From contig JADNRV010000154.1 in NCBI GenBank assembly GCA_015499995.1, forward strand, positions 1-64,000: a stretch of DNA of 64,000 nucleotides, written 5' to 3'. The notes under the pieces were generated by a model. The model did no database searches. It was not told where the DNA came from and saw only the letters and a program-made list of their open reading frames with translations. The stretch comes from Flammula alnicola. Lineage: Eukaryota > Basidiomycota > Agaricomycetes > Agaricales > Strophariaceae. Shown here piece after piece: positions 57,283 through 64,000 of the stretch (positions are counted from its first letter, which is position 1; every line of letters begins with the position of its first letter). Both the position numbers and the translations under genes were made by a program.

Positions 57283-59239
57283 ATGCCCCCCAAACCTGGT
57301 TCTGGTGGCGATCCGCCGAGCAGATCTCACGCATCGGAGAGATTGCCTGGCTTTGCGCCTCAGCGCACCCTCACAACTGGCTCATCATCTGCTTCAGCGG
57401 TGGCAGCCTCTACCCCTGCGTCTCCCTCTCCCCAGAGGCAGACATATTCGTCTACTATCCCTCAGCAACAGAGGGAGAAAACCCCAGTCAGTGAGCACGA
57501 ACGCACTCCTGTCTTTACCCTGTCTGGCCTGCCACCTGAGCAGGACCCATCGCATTACCTCAGGGATGAGGATGTTACCCTCGACTATGAGGAAACTCCT
57601 CCCCCATCATCTCAAGCGATGACAGAGCTCGCCCTGGAGGGGGATCTCGTCTTTGCCGTTGACAACATTGCCCGGAGCGCCAGGGCCATTGCAGTGTGGA
57701 TGAGGGGAAACCCTGATTCATCTGACAAGGCTCCTGACCACCCTGCTTACGACCTCGCCACCGCAATTGCCTCTGTGGTAGCTGCAGCAGAATCTACCAG
57801 GTGGACCGACGTTACTGCGTCCACCATCGGTGACGAAAACCTCTCGTTGGGATATCTCATTGAGAAAACCATCACTCCGCTCGACGACACTGTCATGCAG
57901 AGCAACACCGTCCCCTTCGCCCAGATTGACCCTTATTCTAGTGATGCAGAGTCATCTGCCATGGAGACTGACACCACCTCATGCCCTCCTCCTCCTCGTC
58001 AGGATAAAGGGAAGGGTAGAGCCCCCACGAGCAAGGTGGGACCAGCCCCTCCTGCCCCCCGCCAGCCTCGCAAGAGGCCGGCGGACTCTTACTTGAGGCC
58101 ACCGCCTCCTATCCCCACTGCCACAAAGCCGAAACCCCGTAAGCGCACATTTGCTGACCTTGCGGCGGCCAACCCTCTGTTGCAACGAGACCCTGCTGCG
58201 GGCCCTAGTGCCCTCGGTAGGTATCCACCTCTGCCTCGCATGGCTACCATGCAGGCGGCCATCGATGAGCAGGCTTCTGCTGCCAAAAGGCAAAAGAGGC
58301 ACCCCTCTTTCACCACTGCTGGCCCATCACACAAGCAGATCCTCCTCGCATTTAGCGGCCCCTACACGAGGCCGCACAACACGAAACTCGTCAATCTGGT
58401 TCACAAGATCGACAAAGCCTTCCGCGATGTGGGCAGCGCCAATCAGGTGCTGTCCTCCTCGCACGCATATGACGGCATCTCTCTTGCCACGGCCCTTGTG
58501 TCCACCCAAAGCGATCTCGAGATCGCTCGAGGGTGGGTGCATAGAATCCTTCCAGAGTCTGACACTGTCAAGGTCTCAGTCAGCCTCCCTTCTTCCACCT
58601 CGTACCTTCGGGTACTTGACCTACCTGCTTACGGCGATTTCGCCAGTAAGACCCTTACCACAGGGGCTGAAGTGAAGATGGCAATTCTTGCCTCTCCACT
58701 TTCCATCTTTGCGCCTTTCAAATCCGAGCCTCGGATTAAGCGCAACTCCCTGAAGAGCACCACTTGTGTGGCGTTCCTCAATATCTGGGACTCTTAGTCT
58801 GGGGCCCGAGCGAAGGCTCTTATCAACAAGACCTTCATGTTCCATGGCAGGGCTTACCGCATTCTTGCAGCACGCGCCAATCCCGGTGTCTCTTTGCACT
58901 AGGTGCTGGAGGTGGGGCCATCCATCTAATGTCTGCAGGGCTCCTCAGCCCTGCTGCGCTCATTGCGCCGGGCCACACGAGGAGGCGGTACACCGTATCG
59001 CTGCCTCGTGTTGCAAGGGAAATCCCAAGGCAACTCCACCTGTCTCACCTACTCCTGGTGGGGTGGACTGCCCTCATGCCCCACGCTGCCCTAATTGCAA
59101 GGGCACGCATAAACCTTATGACAGAAAGTGTCACTTCTGGCACAACTGGTTCGATTGTGAATGGATCAATGCCAAATATGCTCAGGTACGTGAATATTGG
59201 GTTCAACGTCGTGCACTCCACTCACAAAACATAGCTTAA
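57283..59239 (+). pseudogene. LINE ORF1 (nucleic-acid-binding, zinc knuckles)
   Basis: ATG at 57283 (MPPKPGSGGDPP). Residues 1-350 are Pro/Ser-rich and disordered with a basic block (RKRPADSYL, KPKPRKRTFADL). From about 58330 a conserved globular part (KQILLAFSGPYTRPHNTKLV, VKMAILASPLSIF) recurs in the second copy at 63530-64000. TAG at 58795 replaces Gln: the other copy reads YDSQSGQRAKRLIN. After a 1-nt shift near 58895 come three zinc motifs: CTRCWRWGHPSNVC, CAHCAGPHEEAVH and CPNCKGTHKPYDRKCH. ORF1 ends TAATG, its stop overlapping the start of ORF2. The product binds LINE RNA (family knowledge). Confidence 0.85.
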
Positions 59240-59578
59240 TGCAGGCACAACCGCTTGACGAGATACGGGTTTTGAGTTGGAACGTGGCGAGGGACGGGGT
59301 GTCCCTCGATGTAATTCTTAGCACTTGTACAAATATATACGACATGTTATTCATCTAAGAGCCTCCATGGAGGCACATAAGAACTGCCCCATCTGCGAAA
59401 AGCAGAAAGGGTGAAGATGTAGTCGGCGTGCCTAACCACCCAGACTGGTTGGCAATGGTGCACCCCACCACCCCTGACGAGCGACCTCGGGTCATGACCT
59501 ACATTTCGACTAGGCTGGCCCGGTATCGTCCGGCTCAATGAAGGGATATTATTGATCATCCCGACATCATGGTACTCT

Positions 59579-60653
59579 TTTTTTTTTTTTTTTGTTTTTT
59601 TTTTGTTTTTTTTTAAATCAACAATTTATATACCGGTGCACGATCGCAGTCCAGACCCTATCTAATACAAGTGAGTACGCTACAATACCCAAAGCAAAAG
59701 AAAGGAGTTGGTTGCTCGCAGCGCAATTTAGGCCCCCCCTTGCGGGGAGACCGATTGGGGCCGCACTTTGGCGGGCTACCCCCAACATTGCCGCTTCAAC
59801 TTAAGCCCATGCCGAATCTATTATATTCGGGTGGACTGACAGTGGATATAGATCTGTCGAGCCAGTACAAGGGGACTGCCCCTGCACCGCTACGGTCCGG
59901 CCATTAACAGGGATTAATACCCCGCTCGTGCTTTCCCGTCCCCCGGCAGGTGGTTCGCTAATGCCGAAACGGCGCGGATCCCCAATCCTGTCCGGAGTCA
60001 CTGTCTCGCCGTGGAACTCTACCCTGCTGTGCGGCCGGGAGTGCACTCTTCACGACTAACCCTGGGTAATTATTCCAGCCGGGTGCCCTGTCCCAGTTCC
60101 CTATGGGTTCATTACTCCCAGGAAGGGGCGGCCTTTCGGCCCGATCAGGTTGGGTGGTTTTCTCCCCTGCAAACCCCGGATTTACTGTGCCTTATCCTTT
60201 CGGACCCTCTCGGGTTGCTATCCCAGGCTATGTCAGGCGCCCCGGCACCCGACCCAGGACTCTCTTAGGCTTTAGATCTCTCACACGTCACAACTTTAGA
60301 CTGATCCCCGAGACCTCACCCCTGCAGCGGTCCGAAGGCCCGCAAGTCCGAAGAACTGCAGTGGCTCACCGAGAAGGCCGAGATCCCCGAGATGGCTGAC
60401 AACGGCTTTGCCCGATAGCCAGGGTCGACTTACGTAACTGCAGCGGCTTTACCCAAGGGTCAGGGTCAACTTATGTCAGCACAACGGCTTTACGCACGGA
60501 CCAGGGTCGACTTACGTTAGCCACCCAAAGGCAGCCTCCCACGGTCACAAGCTTATGGTACTTGCTATGTGCAGGAATCGAACCCACAACCTCTCGGATG
60601 GTGCACAGCCACCCTTAAGGGCAACGCAGTAACCGCTAAGCCACCACGCCCCT
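59579..60653 (-). mobile_element. tRNA-headed non-autonomous retroelement (SINE-like, 1.07 kb) with LINE tail
   Basis: TSD gacatcatggtactct, 16 bp, at 59563-59578 and 60654-60669. The T run with two G interruptions at 59579-59614 is the minus-strand poly(A) tail. The next 107 nt (59615-59721) are near-identical to the LINE 3' tail (3706-3812). The opposite end is a tRNA-like head (60653-60565). The middle 750 bp match nothing else in the window. Three degenerate 40-45-nt units (ACGGCTTTACGCACGGACCA-type, 60402-60528) lie next to the head. Noncoding. Structure fits a composite SINE mobilised by the LINE machinery. Confidence 0.88.
60565..60653 (-). other. tRNA-derived head (box A, box B) of the SINE-like element
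   Basis: Minus strand begins GGGGCGTGGTGGCTTAGCGG. Box A TGGCTTAGCGGTTA (60643-60630) and box B GGTTCGATTCC (60584-60574) are near consensus. The region between is long, with a CCCTTAAGGG stem-like part and an extra arm, as in a class II tRNA (Leu-like). This is a Pol III promoter candidate. Confidence 0.75.
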
Positions 60654-62891
60654 GACATCATGGTACTCTCACTCTCATCGGGTGAGAATTCCTACTACCT
60701 TCTGAACGTGTATTCAGATTCCGATCATGGGGCTATTAACTGGCTCCGGGATCACGATCGAGATCTTCCCCGATGTCATTTAATGATGGGAGATTTTAAT
60801 GCACACTCTCCAGATTGGGACCCTGGTTCCACTCGGGAGGGCTGTGCCTTGTCGCTGCAACAATCTGCGGCTATCTTTGGACTTGAGCTTGCCGCATTTG
60901 GCAACCCTGGGCCCACACACATTCCGAGAGATCGCACCAAGCACAGCACGGTGATCGATCTGGCCTTTGTTCCCCCCGATTAGGTGGTGAACGAGTCTAC
61001 TGTCCGATGCCCGGACATCCAGCTTAAATCAGATCACATTCCGATTTATACTACACTGGACATCCTTCCTGCCCCTGACGGGGCGGTTCGGATGTCTCTT
61101 CCTATGGAGTCTGTTGAGGCCTTCATTAAATCTATCACTTCAGGACTTGCAGCTGTAGACCCAAAAGCCCCGATGAATACTGAGGATCAGATTGAGACTG
61201 CGGCTCAAGAAGTGGCACGGATTTTCTCAGAAGCATGGTCTGCCCATGCCAAAGAGACCTCTATCACTAAGCGTTCGAAGCCCTGGTGGTCCCAGGAGTG
61301 CTCTGATGCCCTGCTCAAATTTCGCGGGGATCGCTCCCCCGAGAATTGGAAATCCTTTCGGAAACTAGTCCGGGAAACGAAATGTGTTTTCTTGATGATC
61401 GCATCAGAGAGATCGCGGGTACTAATAAGCGACCGTGGGACCTCATGAATTGGGTCCAGCAACGGAAGCTCCCTCCTAATGAGGCCATCCAGTATCGTGG
61501 AGAGCCTTGCAATGATCTGCCTGCCTTGTGGGATGCCCTACATGGCACGTACAACTCGGCATCAGATAGAACATACGATGCTGCTCTCTTGGAGTCCATC
61601 CCACAACTTCCCGTTCGGAAGTGGGCTCCTTTTTCCCTGCTGGAACTCACGGAAGCTCTTTCTGCGTGTTCCGGTCTTTCTTCTCTGGGTCCGGATCATG
61701 ACAACTGGTCCCACCTGAAGAAGATTGTACATTGGGACCCTCATTCTGTGGAGGTCCTCATCTCGATTGCTAATGCCTGCATGCATGTGGGTTATTGGCC
61801 GTCCCCATTTAAGGAATCTATGTCGGTTATTATCCCCAAACCTGGCAAGCCCTCGTACTCCACCCCTAAGGCGTTCAGGCCCATTGTGCTTCTGAACACT
61901 GTGGGGAAACTCATCGAGAAAATGATCTCGAATCACATTCAGTTCGACGCTGTTGGACAGGATATATTTCACCCGAATCAGGTTGGAGGCGTCAGGGGAC
62001 GCTCCACTGAGGACGCGGGTCTGTTTTTGACGCACATGGTGAGGGCTGGGTGGGCAAAAGGGTTGAGGACTAGTGTCCTTGCCTTTGACCTTGCTCAGTT
62101 CTTTCCTTCCCTTAACCATGAGGTTCTCGTGATCATTCTCCGGAAGCTTGGCTTTCCGCCTCTGGTGGTCAAGTTTTTCAGTTCTTATTTGGTAGAAAGG
62201 AAGACGCAGTATGTGTGGAACTCCTTCTTGTCAGATCCTCTGCAAGCAGATGTGGGCGTGGGACAGGGCAGAGCCCTGTCCCCTGTCTTATCAGCTATTT
62301 ATTTGGCGCCCATTCATGCGCCTTTTCTACAAGAGGTGCCGTGAGATTCATCTTGTGGTCGACCTTCTGTTATATGTGGATGATGGTACCCTGATTTCTC
62401 AGGAGACCGGACTTGATCCCAATGTTGTAAACCTTCGCAAGGCCTACAAGATTATATTTGAGCTCTTTACCAAGTTCGCTCTTGCTCTGGAGCACGCGAA
62501 GTCAGAGATCTTTCACTTCGATAACACGGCTTCAGTCTATAATCCTGCCATTGACTTGGGTGAAGAACCCTACACTGCAGGCAAATGGCTCAAGCCGAAA
62601 CCATTTTGGCGGTATCTTGGGTTCTACTTTGATTGCAAGCTCACTTTCAAGGAGCATGTGAGATACTATTCCACCAAAGGATTTACATCGGTCATTTCGA
62701 TGAAAATGCTTGGGTCTTCTACCAGAGGGCTGCCGCCGCATCTTAAGCGCCTCTTCTATCGCACGTGTGTTATACCCATAATTACTTATGGTTACCGCAT
62801 GTGGTATTTCCGTAAGGCCCGCAACAAGGGGCTCATTGCGCAACTTACCAATGTCCAGCGTAAAGCTGGGCTTTGGATCACTGGGTGCTTC

Positions 62892-63270
62892 TGTTAAAAC
62901 TGCCTACACATGTCTCCAAGTTATCTTATCTTATCTTATCTTATCTCTTATCTTATCTCTTATCTGCACTTCCTCCTTTTCACTTGTTGTGCATTTGTAG
63001 ATTAGATTCTTATCAAGTTCTAGATCATCTCCAGATCATCTCCAGATACTTTCTAGATCCTTTCTATTTTGTATATAAAGTCTTTTGACATTTGCCAGAA
63101 GTCCTTAGTTACTCACTCAGGACTTCAGGCAAGTAGTTACTATTTTGCCCAATACAATTAGTTACTCACTCTGGACTTCAGCTCACTGTAGCTCCTGTGT
63201 CCCTCGCTTCGAGTTGCTCATATTAGGCGCACAGCTGCGTCACATGTTCCCACACTTGCCACCTTTAACA
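62892..63270 (+). repeat. Copia LTR, uninterrupted (solo or 3' LTR)
   Basis: 379 bp, TGTTAAAACTGCC to CACCTTTAACA, colinear with 54820-56048 minus the LINE. It contains an extended TTATC/TCTTATC microsatellite and a TATATAAAG TATA-like box near 63073. The flanks (gcttc before, gcgag after) are not a 5-bp TSD; both flanks are LINE sequence from different copies. Confidence 0.88.
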
Positions 63271-64000
63271 GCGAGACCGCTCCCATACCAGATGCGGCTG
63301 CCTTTGGAAGAGGTGCCTTGGGCCTGTACAAGTTTGCGCCACTGCTCGCGCAAGAGGTTGTAAGCGGCAAGATGACATTTGAGCAGTCGGAAGAACATAT
63401 TATCATCCACCCATTTATGAAGCGGACCCATACCGCGGGCACAAAATAGATCACCTCCAGTATCACCAATGGCACCTTCGGATCCGATGGGGCCGTCGTC
63501 TGCGAAGAAGCAGAAGACTACCCCATCGTTTACTTCATCTGGACCTACTCGCAAGCAGGTCCTGATCCAATACTCTGGCCCTGGGGAGTGCCCCAAGGAC
63601 AGTAAACTCGTCGAGCTTCACGACAAGATCAACAAAGGACTCCGAGGGTATATCCCTCGCTACCTCTGGTGTGGCCAACGAGGCCGACCTCAACATCATC
63701 CGTGGATTCGTCCATGTTATCACCCCCAAATCCGACACTCTTGATGTGTGGGTTGGGCTCCCCACCTCGAAGTCTTATCTTAAGGCTTTCAATTTACCGG
63801 CCTTTAGTGACTACGTCACCAGGGTCCCTACCACCGGCACGGAGGTGAAGATGGCGATGCTCGCCTCCCCTCTGTCCATGGATATCATGCTCGCGGGTCC
63901 CCCTCGCGTCATCCGCAACTCGAAGGCGAGCTCTACCGCCCACGCCTTCTTCGAAATATACGACTCGCAATCGGGTCAACGTGCGAAGCGTCTTATCAAC
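63271..64000 (+). pseudogene. LINE ORF1, second copy (runs off the window)
   Basis: Starts inside ORF1 (AAAFGRGALGLYKFAPLLAQ), with a stop near 63448, then KKQKTTPSFTSSGPTRKQVL, a shift near 63645, and NIIRGFVHVITPKSDTLDVW, TGTEVKMAMLASPLSMD, STAHAFFEIYDSQSGQRAK. It is 40-50% similar by eye to the ORF1 at 57283, so it is a different LINE subfamily. It continues past 64000. Confidence 0.82.

Larger units (their letters stand above)
59239..62891 (+). pseudogene. LINE ORF2 (endonuclease and RT), interrupted and 3'-truncated
   Basis: The ATG overlaps the ORF1 stop (TAATG). The AP-endonuclease domain starts IRVLSWNVARDG and continues after the nested element (59579-60653) with LLNVYSD, MGDFNAHSPDWD, TVIDLAFVPPD and KSDHIPIYTTL. 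RT follows at 61390-62890: FRPIVLLNTVGKLIEKMIS, QVGGVRGRSTEDAG, FDLAQFFPSLNH, GVGQGRALSPVLSAIYLAP, and the catalytic YVDDG (LLLYVDDGTLIS). It breaks off at 62891 in WITGCF, where a Copia LTR starts, so RNase H and the 3' end are lost. Lesions: TAA 59357, TGA 59538, TAG 60981, frame shifts near 61385 and 62340. Confidence 0.9.

Overview
This window is a repeat-rich, gene-poor stretch of a filamentous basidiomycete nuclear genome, most likely an Agaricomycete. The evidence is short fungal introns (50-70 nt, GTRNGT donors, CTAAY-like branch points), a KDZ-superfamily transposon with CxC5/CxC6-like cysteine clusters, large Ty3/Gypsy elements with a long protease-RT spacer, Tad-like LINEs, and expanded F-box families. 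I recognise no housekeeping gene.

Layout. 1-3652: decayed minus-strand coding remnants. 3668-5867: 5'-truncated LINE with a 15-bp target-site duplication (TSD). 6380-15071: cluster of five minus-strand F-box relatives, all broken. 15113-17800: unidentified spliced relics and a small hAT-like MITE (16261-16580). 17807-19422: a second hAT-like MITE with another element nested in it. 19440-20187: F-box/LRR remnant. 20690-24800: low-complexity tracts and decayed transposon ends. 24807-26832: non-autonomous element. 27460-29909: three LINE fragments in alternating orientation, the first split by a 972-bp element. 29910-53206: one minus-strand Ty3/Gypsy element, itself split by a complete KDZ transposon (35177-41493) and a 2.3-kb non-autonomous element (44819-47102). 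53931-54635: gag-like ORF. 54820-57169: Copia 5' LTR (split by another LINE), tRNA-derived primer site and gag. 57283-62891: LINE with ORF1 and ORF2, its endonuclease split by a 1.07-kb tRNA-headed element. 62892-63270: Copia LTR. 63271-64000: another LINE ORF1 running off the end.

How the parts relate. (i) The KDZ element and at least five non-autonomous elements share asymmetric ends (GAGGTCTTT at one end, CAGTACTTT or CAATACTTT at the other) and 8-bp TSDs, so one transposase system probably mobilised them all. Several carry an internal tRNA-like module with box A and box B. (ii) The tRNA-headed element shares its last 107 nt and poly(A) tail with the LINE, which suggests LINE-driven retrotransposition. 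(iii) Premature stops in TE genes and F-box relatives are mostly TGA, often where arginine is expected. This is what CpG deamination of CGA codons would give, and fits 5mC-based silencing. The TSDs give a clear nesting order.
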